From NCBI GenBank assembly GCA_937891245.1, contig CALAGB010000072.1:1-8481 (forward strand): a stretch of DNA of 8,481 nucleotides, written 5' to 3'. The stretch is from an uncultured Thermomicrobiales bacterium (GTDB lineage Bacteria; Chloroflexota; Chloroflexia; Thermomicrobiales; Thermomicrobiaceae). A program made the translations under genes and the position numbers. This document shows, in pieces, positions 1 through 5,657 of the stretch. The notes under the pieces are model-generated. The model was not told where the DNA came from. It did no database searches and was given only the letters and a program-made list of their open reading frames with translations. Within the stretch, counting starts at the first letter, position 1. Each line of letters opens with the position of its first letter.

Positions 1-540
1 CGGACGGGCGCCTTCCTGCTCGAACGCTCAGCCGGGATTCCCAAGGGACCGGCCGGTCATGCCGTCTTCCTCGATCGCGCCGTCGGCTGCTACTTCCAGC
101 CGTATGGCGAGACCGAGATGCTCGCCGGTGGCGGCGGGCGGAGCCGGCAGACCGAGTCGCCGGACGATTACGATGAAAACGCCGACGCTCAACTGATCGC
201 CGACGTGTCCGAACTGGTGGCCCGGCGGTTTCCGTCGATGGCCGGGGCGAAGGTGACGCGCGGCTGGTCGGGCATCACCGACGTTACGCCGGATGGTGCA
301 CCGATTCTCGAAGAGAATGTCGGCGCGGAAGGACTTTTCCTGGCGGCCGGCTTCAGCGGTGCCGGCTTCAAGACCTCACCCTACGTCGGTCATCTGATGG
401 CCGAGTGGGCCGCCACGCGCGAGCGCCCGGAGCACGCCGCGCCATTCAACCTGAAGCGCTTCGAGACCGGTACGCCGATCAAGGCCGAGCATCCCTACCT
501 GAGCGACGCCGGGGACATCTACGTCGTGACCCCGCACTGA
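1..540 (+). CDS. FAD-dependent oxidoreductase (DAO family), C-terminal part
   Basis: The frame is open from base 1 and ends at a TGA at 538-540, so the N-terminal part with the FAD-binding GxGxxG fold lies outside the window; 179 residues are visible. The C-terminal block 'GWSGITDVTPDGAPIL' followed by 'GLFLAAGFSGAGFKTSP' is the conserved substrate-cap/FAD-contact end of the DAO superfamily, which includes the sarcosine oxidase beta subunit, glycine oxidase and dimethylglycine dehydrogenase-like enzymes. Such enzymes oxidise secondary or primary amines using FAD and usually oxygen. The likely substrate is a small N-methyl or amino compound, but it cannot be assigned from this part. The gene converges on the ornithine cyclodeaminase-family gene, 80 bases away. 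An internal ATG at 118 is not the real start because the homologous sequence continues upstream of it. Confidence 0.85.
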   Translation, partial: RTGAFLLERSAGIPKGPAGHAVFLDRAVGCYFQPYGETEMLAGGGGRSRQTESPDDYDENADAQLIADVSELVARRFPSMAGAKVTRGWSGITDVTPDGAPILEENVGAEGLFLAAGFSGAGFKTSPYVGHLMAEWAATRERPEHAAPFNLKRFETGTPIKAEHPYLSDAGDIYVVTPH

Positions 541-549
541 GGAATCCTG

Positions 550-579
550 GGGCCGGGTCGCCGAAAACGCGCTCGGCCC
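550..579 (+). terminator. Hairpin between convergent genes, possible terminator
   Basis: Bases 550-557 (GGGCCGGG) can pair with 572-579 (GCTCGGCCC region) to give about eight base pairs including one G-U, just after the oxidoreductase stop at 540. The loop is 14 bases. Only a short, displaced T-run (586-588) follows, so it is a weak intrinsic terminator at best. Its place between two convergent genes supports a role in ending transcription. Confidence 0.3.
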
Positions 580-620
580 GCACGCCTTTATCAGCGACCT
601 GATCTCGTCCGATGGTTTGG

Positions 621-1583
621 CTAGCCGATGTCGAGCTGCCGGCCGATGCCGCGTTCCATCGCTTTCTCGTAGGCGAGGCGTCCGGCGGCGAGATCTTCGA
701 GACCGAGCCCCTGCGATTCGAAGAGCGTGATCTGGTCGTCCTCAGCTCTGCCCGGAGCGTGACCGGCCACGACGTCGCTGAGTGCGAGCACCCGTTGCCA
801 GTCGAGCGCGCCGCGTTCGGCAGCCTGAATCAGATCGCCGGATTCGGCACGGGCGCCCTCCAGCGAGTCAGCCACGATCAGGCCGGCACGACGGACGACA
901 TCGGCGTCGATTTCGGCGCGAGTCGTGGCGTTCGAACCCATTGCATTGACAAAGACGCCTGGCCGCAGCCACTCACCGTGGACGACCGGTTCGCTGGCTC
1001 GTGTGGCGACGGTAATGATGTCTCCCCAGGCGGCGAGCTCTGCCGGGTCAGCGAGTGCCAGTTCGACCCGTGTCTCCGGCAGTTTGGCCGAGATGCGTCT
1101 TTGGAATGCCAACGCGTGTTCCTCGGTGCGGCTCCAGACGCGAATGTCGGAGATCGGGCGGACCGCCGAGATCGCTTCGACCTGCGTTTCGGCCTGGAAA
1201 CCGGCGCCGAAGACGGCATGACGACGTGCGTCCGACCGGGCCATATAGCTGGCCGCGACGCCGCCGGTCGCGCCGGTACGAATGCGCCCGAGCTCGTTGG
1301 CCTGGATCATGGCGAGAAGTTCGCGCGTATCGCGGTTATAGAGGAAGAAATGTGAGAGGACGCCTTTGCCGGGTACCGCGAGATAGTTCTTATGTCCCAC
1401 GAACGGTTCATCGAGATCCCCCGCTTCCAGCGACATCAGCGTCGCGGTGTCGAGCGGCAGGCGCCGTCGCGGGTTATTGACGATCGTGCCTCCGGCGTGA
1501 CCTGCCAACGCGCGTTCAACCAGCGGGATCACCTCATCAACTGAGATGAGCTGGGCGACGTCGGCTTCCGTCAGATAGAGCAA
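621..1583 (-). CDS. Ornithine cyclodeaminase / mu-crystallin family protein
   Basis: This 320-residue protein has the usual length of the family. Members are NAD(P)-dependent enzymes such as ornithine cyclodeaminase, archaeal alanine dehydrogenase and ketimine (cyclic imine) reductase. Visible features are the substrate-side residues R40/R41 and K65 ('VGHKNYLAVPG'), the 'RIRTGATGG' block at 100-108 with R102, the dinucleotide loop 'GAGFQAETQ' at 126-134, 'VNAMGSNATTRAEID' with D226, and a C-terminal 'DQITLFESQGLG'. K65, R102 and D226 match the ornithine/proline contact positions described for the Pseudomonas putida enzyme, but the real substrate cannot be read from this. The start is a TTG at 1583 preceded by GGAGAAAGAGG at good spacing. 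It is the last gene of a minus-strand operon, 39 bases after the SDR stop. A pterin link is known only by position. Confidence 0.88.
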   Translation of the reverse strand: MLYLTEADVAQLISVDEVIPLVERALAGHAGGTIVNNPRRRLPLDTATLMSLEAGDLDEPFVGHKNYLAVPGKGVLSHFFLYNRDTRELLAMIQANELGRIRTGATGGVAASYMARSDARRHAVFGAGFQAETQVEAISAVRPISDIRVWSRTEEHALAFQRRISAKLPETRVELALADPAELAAWGDIITVATRASEPVVHGEWLRPGVFVNAMGSNATTRAEIDADVVRRAGLIVADSLEGARAESGDLIQAAERGALDWQRVLALSDVVAGHAPGRAEDDQITLFESQGLGLEDLAAGRLAYEKAMERGIGRQLDIG

Positions 1584-1622
1584 CCTGATCCTCTTTCTCC
1601 GTCACCGTTGACGATCAACGAT

Positions 1623-2357
1623 TCAAGCATTCGACATGATTTCGACATTCGCGCCGGTGAGGATGGCGGCTTCGGGAAGGCAGAGCCAGGCAAGAAAGTC
1701 GCCGACCTGCTCCGCGGTCACACCGGCGCGGAGTCCGTGGCCCGCCTGGCGCAAGAGATCGGTATCGACCGCGCCGGGACTGACGCAGTTGACGCGGATA
1801 CCGTGCGGCTTACCTTCCACGGCGAGGATCTCGCTCAGCGCCAGCACGCCCGCCTTGGAGACGTTGTAGGCGGCCAGTCCCGGAAATTTCTCCGGCCCGC
1901 GCACCCCCGAGAGCGAGCTGATCAGAATCATCTGGCCGCCGCTCTCCTTCATCATGCGGAACGCCGCCCGAGCGCAGAGGAATGAGCCGCGCAGGTTAAC
2001 GGCGAGTACGTCGTCCCAGGCGCGCGTCTCGAAGGCGTCGAACGGCTGCACGGCGATGATCGCGGCGCACTGCACGAGAATGTCGAGCCGGCCGAAGCGC
2101 TCGGTGATGCGGCCGGCGAAGTCGTTGACCTGACCTTCGTTGGCGACGTCGACCGTCCCGGCCAGCACCTCGCCACCAGCCGCCTCAAGCTGCGCCGCCG
2201 TTTCGGCGATCTGGCGTTCCGTACGGGCGCAGATCGCGACGCGAGCGCCATGTGCCGCCAGTGCCAGCGCGGTCGCGCGTCCGACGCCGCGTCCGGCGCC
2301 GGTGACCCAGGCGACCTGCCCGGCCAGCCGGCGATCGGATTCGATGCTCACGCGCAC
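1623..2357 (-). CDS. Short-chain dehydrogenase/reductase (SDR), candidate sepiapterin-reductase-like
   Basis: This is a classical SDR of 244 residues. It shows the cofactor motif TGAGRGVG at 19-26, a divergent NNAG motif (QCAAI, 96-100), N121, the catalytic Ser in 'LISSLSG' (about 148), and Y164/K168 in 'YNVSK'. 'VNCVSPGAVDTD' follows the active site, and a short C-terminus ends 'GANVEIMSNA'. The frame extends upstream to 2624, but that part overlaps the PTPS gene and is antigenic-looking shadow sequence. I chose the GTG at 2357 because AGGA, overlapping the PTPS stop (TAGGA), lies 5 bases before it; the GTG at 2351 is an alternative. It begins 7 bases after the PTPS stop, so the two are surely cotranscribed. 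Generic annotation would be 3-oxoacyl-ACP reductase-like. The neighbouring PTPS makes a pteridine carbonyl substrate worth considering, but that is inference. Confidence 0.87.
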   Translation of the reverse strand: MRVSIESDRRLAGQVAWVTGAGRGVGRATALALAAHGARVAICARTERQIAETAAQLEAAGGEVLAGTVDVANEGQVNDFAGRITERFGRLDILVQCAAIIAVQPFDAFETRAWDDVLAVNLRGSFLCARAAFRMMKESGGQMILISSLSGVRGPEKFPGLAAYNVSKAGVLALSEILAVEGKPHGIRVNCVSPGAVDTDLLRQAGHGLRAGVTAEQVGDFLAWLCLPEAAILTGANVEIMSNA

Positions 2358-2364
2358 CCCCGTC

Positions 2365-2772
2365 CTAGTCGCCGAAATATTCGACGCTGTTGTTTTCCGA
2401 TTCCCAGAGCCGCAAGCGATAGAGCTGCACACCGTCGAGCGCCGGCTGGAGTTGCTGCCAGCAGGCGACGATGATGTTCTCAGCCGACGGCAGAATGCCA
2501 CGCAGGAAATCGACGTCCATGTTGAGATTGGCGTGATCAACCTTGTCGATGACGGTGCGGCGAATGATCTCGCGCAGGTCGCGCAGGTCGAGCACCATGC
2601 CCGTTTCAGCGTCGATCTCACCACGCACCGTCACTTCAAGCGTGTACGTGTGGCCATGGCCGTTGGGGTTGGCGTCTTTGCCGAAGACCTCCTGGTTGCG
2701 CTCGTCACTCCAGGCTGGATTGTAGAGTCGATGACCGGCGCTGAACGTTTCGCGCCGTGTAATGTACAGCAT
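2365..2772 (-). CDS. 6-pyruvoyl-tetrahydropterin synthase / QueD homologue with Cys-to-Asp change
   Basis: This 135-residue member of the PTPS/QueD family (tunnelling fold) acts on 7,8-dihydroneopterin triphosphate. The products are 6-pyruvoyl-tetrahydropterin (biopterin route) or 6-carboxy-tetrahydropterin (queuosine route). The zinc ligands are visible as H14 ('FSAGHRL') and H39/H41 ('NGHGHTY'). The Asp-His pair of the catalytic machinery is D79-H80 ('KVDHANLN'), 'SAENI' is at 96-100, and the pterin-anchoring Glu is E124 ('LWESENN'). The expected catalytic Cys in the 'GKCxNPxGHGH' block is Asp (D33, codon 2674-2676), so the lyase/side-chain chemistry may differ from standard PTPS. The ATG at 2772 has a strong GGAGGAG upstream; the longer open frame to 2976 is antisense to the next gene. 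It is the first gene of the minus-strand operon with the SDR and the cyclodeaminase-family gene. No queC, queE or queF is in the window. Confidence 0.9.
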   Translation of the reverse strand: MLYITRRETFSAGHRLYNPAWSDERNQEVFGKDANPNGHGHTYTLEVTVRGEIDAETGMVLDLRDLREIIRRTVIDKVDHANLNMDVDFLRGILPSAENIIVACWQQLQPALDGVQLYRLRLWESENNSVEYFGD

Positions 2773-2818
2773 GTGGCTCGCTCCTCCGCCGCAATCATAA
2801 CCGGTGTGGGCCGTTTCG

Positions 2819-2847
2819 TTGCGTGGCTCTCGCCGACGACCTATAGT
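2819..2847 (+). promoter_or_regulatory. Sigma70-type promoter for the glycosyltransferase-PCD operon
   Basis: TTGCGT (2819-2824) and TATAGT (2842-2847) are separated by exactly 17 bases. They point towards the glycosyltransferase start at 2899 and would give a leader of about 45 bases. The divergent PTPS operon starts at 2772, so this 126-base region must serve both directions. For the minus strand I see only a -10-like TATGAT (2794-2799, reverse strand) without a clear -35. Confidence 0.55.
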
Positions 2848-2898
2848 CAGGCGGGCTGATCGGCTGAAGCGTGCAGGGACGAAGCGGAGCGATTGACA

Positions 2899-4071
2899 GT
2901 GACGCGGCGAGAACTGAAGGTTTTGTTCCTGAGCACATGGCCGCCGAAGCCATGTGGCATCGCGACCTTCAGCCATGATCTGTCACGGGCGATGCTCTCG
3001 GCCAATCCACAATTCGACTACCGTGTGGTGGCGATCAACGACCCGGGCGACGATTTCCGCTACCCCCCGGTCGTCCGCCAGCAACTTGAACGCGAAAGCC
3101 TGGCGAGCCTGCGCGATGTCGCGGCGTACGTCAACGCATCGGGCGCTGATATCGTCAGCTTGCAGCACGAGTTCGGTCTCTGGGGCGGCTTCGATGGCGA
3201 GTTTATCCTTCCCTTCCTCGATCGCCTGCGCGTACCGGTCGTCGCCACACTGCACGCGGTGCCGCTTGCCGAATCGACCTTCAACCGGGCCAACCGCTTA
3301 CGCCTGATCGCCGAAATCGCGCGGCGCGCGCGGCATCTCGTCGTCTTTCTGCCGGATGCGCGTGACTATCTGGTCGACGGACTCGGCATCGATCCGGACA
3401 AGATCTCGGTCATCCCGCACGGTGCGCCGGCGTTCGATCGGTCACGCCGCGGCGAAGCGCGCGAACGGCTCGACGTTTCGGATCGTTTGGTGCTGACGAC
3501 GTTCGGGCTGCTCAGTCGCTTCAAAGGGATCGAAGATGCGCTTCGGGCGCTGCCCCTGTTGGTCGACAAATGCCCCGAACTGCTCTATCTCGTGCTTGGC
3601 CGGCCACATCCGTACGAACCGGCCGACTATTATCCCGGGCTGCAACATCTCGTCACTACCCTCGGGCTCGACGAAAACGTGCGGTTTGTCGACCGCTTTC
3701 TCGATGACGACGAGCTGGCCGACGCGCTGATCGCGACCGATATCTATCTGACGCCGTACCTCGATCTGGCACAGGTGAGTAGCGGCACGCTCACGTTCGC
3801 GCTGAGCGCCGGTTGCTGCTGTGTCTCGACCCCATTTGTCTACGCACGGCAGGTGCTGGCGGAGGGACGTGGCCTGCTTGTGCCGCCCGCAGATCCGGCC
3901 GCCCTCGCGCAGGCGTTGGGACCGCTGCTGGCGGATACGGAATTGCGGGATCGATACCGGCAGGCGGCGGGCGAGTACGGTGCCGCGTTGCGTTGGCCGG
4001 AAATCGGCCGGCGTTATCTGGATGCGTTGGAGGCACAGGCGCTACCGCCATCACCGTTGCCGTCTGCCTGA
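2899..4071 (+). CDS. GT4-type glycosyltransferase (GT-B fold), variant active site
   Basis: This is a 390-residue GT-B glycosyltransferase, presumably cytoplasmic, using a nucleotide-sugar donor. The N-terminal acceptor domain opens with 'LFLSTWPPKPCGIATF', typical of a GT4 subgroup. 'SLQHEFGLWGG' and 'VATLHAVP' follow. The C-terminal donor domain starts near 'TTFGLLSRFKGIEDAL' and contains 'SSGTLTFALSAG' and 'EGRGLLVPPADPAAL'. The usual EX7E donor/catalytic motif is not kept: the equivalent positions appear to be Q292 and F300. Three cysteines (306-308) replace the small hydrophobic residues usual after the glycine. Start: the GTG at 2899 lies 9 bases after GGAG (2886-2889), better than the TTG at 2893 (3 bases). 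It heads an operon with PCD, 32 bases downstream, and a second GT4. The acceptor is unknown; a pterin is a context-based guess. Confidence 0.88.
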   Translation: MTRRELKVLFLSTWPPKPCGIATFSHDLSRAMLSANPQFDYRVVAINDPGDDFRYPPVVRQQLERESLASLRDVAAYVNASGADIVSLQHEFGLWGGFDGEFILPFLDRLRVPVVATLHAVPLAESTFNRANRLRLIAEIARRARHLVVFLPDARDYLVDGLGIDPDKISVIPHGAPAFDRSRRGEARERLDVSDRLVLTTFGLLSRFKGIEDALRALPLLVDKCPELLYLVLGRPHPYEPADYYPGLQHLVTTLGLDENVRFVDRFLDDDELADALIATDIYLTPYLDLAQVSSGTLTFALSAGCCCVSTPFVYARQVLAEGRGLLVPPADPAALAQALGPLLADTELRDRYRQAAGEYGAALRWPEIGRRYLDALEAQALPPSPLPSA

Positions 4072-4103
4072 ACCACTGTCGTGATCATGATTAGGAGAAT
4101 GCG

Positions 4104-4382
4104 ATGACTCGACTTTCAGATTCCGATCTCTCGGTTGCCCTTAAGTCGCTCGATGGCTGGTCCGCGGCCGGAGGAGAGATTCGCAAGACGTTCGCGTTCA
4201 AGAACTTCGTCGAATCGATCGCTTTCGTCAACCGGCTGGCCGATGTGGCCGAGAAAGCGCAGCATCACCCGGACATCGATATTCGCTTCAACAAAGTACG
4301 GATCGGCTTGACGACGCACGATGAAGGCGGCATCAGCGACAAGGACACCGCGCTCGCCGCCCAAATCGACTCGCTGGCCTGA
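4104..4382 (+). CDS. Pterin-4a-carbinolamine dehydratase (4a-hydroxytetrahydrobiopterin dehydratase)
   Basis: This 92-residue protein has the normal bacterial length for PhhB/PCD. The enzyme dehydrates 4a-hydroxy-tetrahydropterin to quinonoid dihydropterin after aromatic amino acid hydroxylation; some homologues are linked to molybdopterin-related or regulatory roles instead. The diagnostic motif is complete: E50-K51, then H54-H55-P56-D57, and 'VRIGLTTHDEGGISDKD' with H72, giving the three active-site histidines. W19 lies in the early 'LDGW' segment typical of the family. Start: the ATG at 4104 has AGGAG at 4093-4097, 6 bases upstream. It is sandwiched between two glycosyltransferases, 32 bases after the first and 4 bases before the second, so the three are almost certainly one transcript. 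No aromatic amino acid hydroxylase is in the window. Confidence 0.95.
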   Translation: MTRLSDSDLSVALKSLDGWSAAGGEIRKTFAFKNFVESIAFVNRLADVAEKAQHHPDIDIRFNKVRIGLTTHDEGGISDKDTALAAQIDSLA

Positions 4383-4386
4383 GCGC

Positions 4387-5463
4387 GTGCGACTCGCCTT
4401 CATTTCGTCGACGCCGATGTCGGTGCGCGGTGGCAGCGGCACGTTCGTCGGTATCTCGGTGTTGCAACGCGCGCTGGAAGCGCAGGGCCACCAGATCGAT
4501 CTGATCTCTCCAGAGCCCGGCCCGATGCCGTTGGGCCATGCGGCCCAGCGCATCGGTTTCAACCTGGCTGCCGGCCGGCGTCTTGTGCGCCTGGCGCACG
4601 AACCCGATCTGGTTGTCGGGTTCGATCTGGATGGCTGCCTGCTGCGACACCGGAAGCCGTTCGTCGCATCGATTAAGGGCGTGCTTGCCGAGGAGTTAAC
4701 CTTCGAGCGCGGTGTCGTCCGTTTCAGCCTCTGGCTGCAATCGCGTTTCGAACGGCTGAATGTACGCCGGGCGCCGCTCGTACTGACGACGAGCGACTAT
4801 GCGCGCGGGCGGATCGCGTCGAATTACGGCGTGCCGGTCGGGAAGATCGCGGTCGTGCCGGAACCGATAAATCTCAACGGCTGGCGTACGGCACTGGCGG
4901 CGGCCGGGCCGCGCCAGACGTGGACGCCAACGATCCTCACGGTCTGTCATCTCTATCCACGCAAGAGCGTCGATGTGCTGCTCCGCGCGTTGCCGCGGGT
5001 GCGGGCAACGATCCCGAACGCGCGCCTGCGGATCGTCGGCATCGGCCCCGAGCTGGAGCGACTGATCACTCTGTGCGATGAACTCGGCCTGGCTGGGTCC
5101 GTCGACTTCCTGCGCCACATCCCGTTCGAACAACTCGTGCGTGAATACCGCGATGCCGCGCTCTTCTGCCTGCCGAGCCGTCAGGAAGGGTTTGGCATTG
5201 TTCTGCTCGAAGCGATGGCAGCCGGTCGGGCAGTCGTGGCCAGCCGTGCGACCGCCATCCCCGAGGTCGTGCCGGATGGCGTCGCCGGTTCGCTCGTCGC
5301 GCCCGGCGATCCCGACGCGCTTGCCGGGACGCTTATCGAGTTGCTCTCGCATCTTGAGCGTGCGGATGCGCTCGGCGCGGCTGGGGCGCGGCATGTCGAG
5401 GCGTTCGACGCTTCACGCGTCGCGACACGCTTTCTGGAATCGATCACCGGCAAACGACCGTGA
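4387..5463 (+). CDS. GT4-family glycosyltransferase (retaining, GT-B fold)
   Basis: This 358-residue glycosyltransferase opens 'VRLAFISSTPMSVRGGSGTF', the beta-strand plus Gly-rich loop of GT-B enzymes. The Rossmann-like donor domain begins at 'ILTVCHLYPRKSVDVLLRAL', followed by 'RLRIVGIGPE' and the complete EX7E motif 'EGFGIVLLE' (E267 and E275). It ends with 'AIPEVVPDGVAGSLVAPGDPDAL'. An intact EX7E fits an active retaining transferase, unlike the first GT of this operon. The frame extends upstream to an ATG at 4321, but that would overlap PCD by 62 bases. The GTG at 4387, 4 bases after the PCD stop, matches the conserved protein start; it has little Shine-Dalgarno and is probably translated by coupling. 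Donor and acceptor are unknown. The position next to PCD is the only hint at a pterin acceptor. Confidence 0.9.
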   Translation: MRLAFISSTPMSVRGGSGTFVGISVLQRALEAQGHQIDLISPEPGPMPLGHAAQRIGFNLAAGRRLVRLAHEPDLVVGFDLDGCLLRHRKPFVASIKGVLAEELTFERGVVRFSLWLQSRFERLNVRRAPLVLTTSDYARGRIASNYGVPVGKIAVVPEPINLNGWRTALAAAGPRQTWTPTILTVCHLYPRKSVDVLLRALPRVRATIPNARLRIVGIGPELERLITLCDELGLAGSVDFLRHIPFEQLVREYRDAALFCLPSRQEGFGIVLLEAMAAGRAVVASRATAIPEVVPDGVAGSLVAPGDPDALAGTLIELLSHLERADALGAAGARHVEAFDASRVATRFLESITGKRP

Positions 5464-5499
5464 CGCCCGCTACCGAAGCTGCTGACGGCCGCGCTGCCG

Positions 5500-5639
5500 G
5501 TGAGCGCGCCAGCATACGCCGGATGCCGCGTTGCAGCGGCGCGAACTGGGGCATCGGGACGACACGCTTGAGTTTCGCCAGGTACTGAGAGCATGCTGAC
5601 GAAACTCGGGTTATCTTCTACGACGATGATGCCCTGTAT
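5500..5639 (-). pseudogene. Possible decayed gene fragment, response-regulator-like start with frameshift
   Basis: On the minus strand, just downstream of the SDR stop, one frame reads 'GIIVVEDNPSFVSML' (5633 down to 5589). After skipping one base it continues 'SQYLAKLKRVVPMPQF'. The joined reading resembles the beta1-alpha1 part of a receiver domain (hydrophobic strand, acidic pair, then helix). No later receiver motifs (phospho-Asp, Lys) follow. It may be a relic of a truncated gene or chance similarity; it is too short to decide by eye. No strong terminator is visible in this gap, only the inverted repeat CGCGCT/AGCGCG (5490-5508) without a T-run. Confidence 0.2.
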
Positions 5640-5657
5640 CGCCTTGCCAGAACGTCC

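Noticed and set aside
612..1355. Long plus-strand frame of 247 codons
   Set aside because: It is exactly antisense to the cyclodeaminase-family gene, whose motifs are unambiguous; high-GC shadow frame.
2358..2624. N-terminal extension of the SDR
   Set aside because: It overlaps the PTPS gene in another frame and is Ser/Arg/Cys-rich noise; the real protein begins at the GTG by the PTPS stop.
2365..2772. Simple queuosine (preQ0) locus built on QueD
   Set aside because: No QueC, QueE or QueF homologue is nearby and the catalytic Cys is absent; still possible if the other genes lie elsewhere, so not fully excluded.
2140..2859. Plus-strand frame of 239 codons across the SDR and PTPS genes
   Set aside because: Antisense to two well-supported genes and with no family signature; shadow frame.
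4321..4386. Earlier ATG for the second glycosyltransferase
   Set aside because: It would overlap PCD by 62 bases and adds non-homologous sequence; the GTG at 4387 fits the GT-B start.
4696..5394. Minus-strand frame of 232 codons
   Set aside because: Antisense to the second glycosyltransferase with intact EX7E; Arg/Asp-rich shadow composition.
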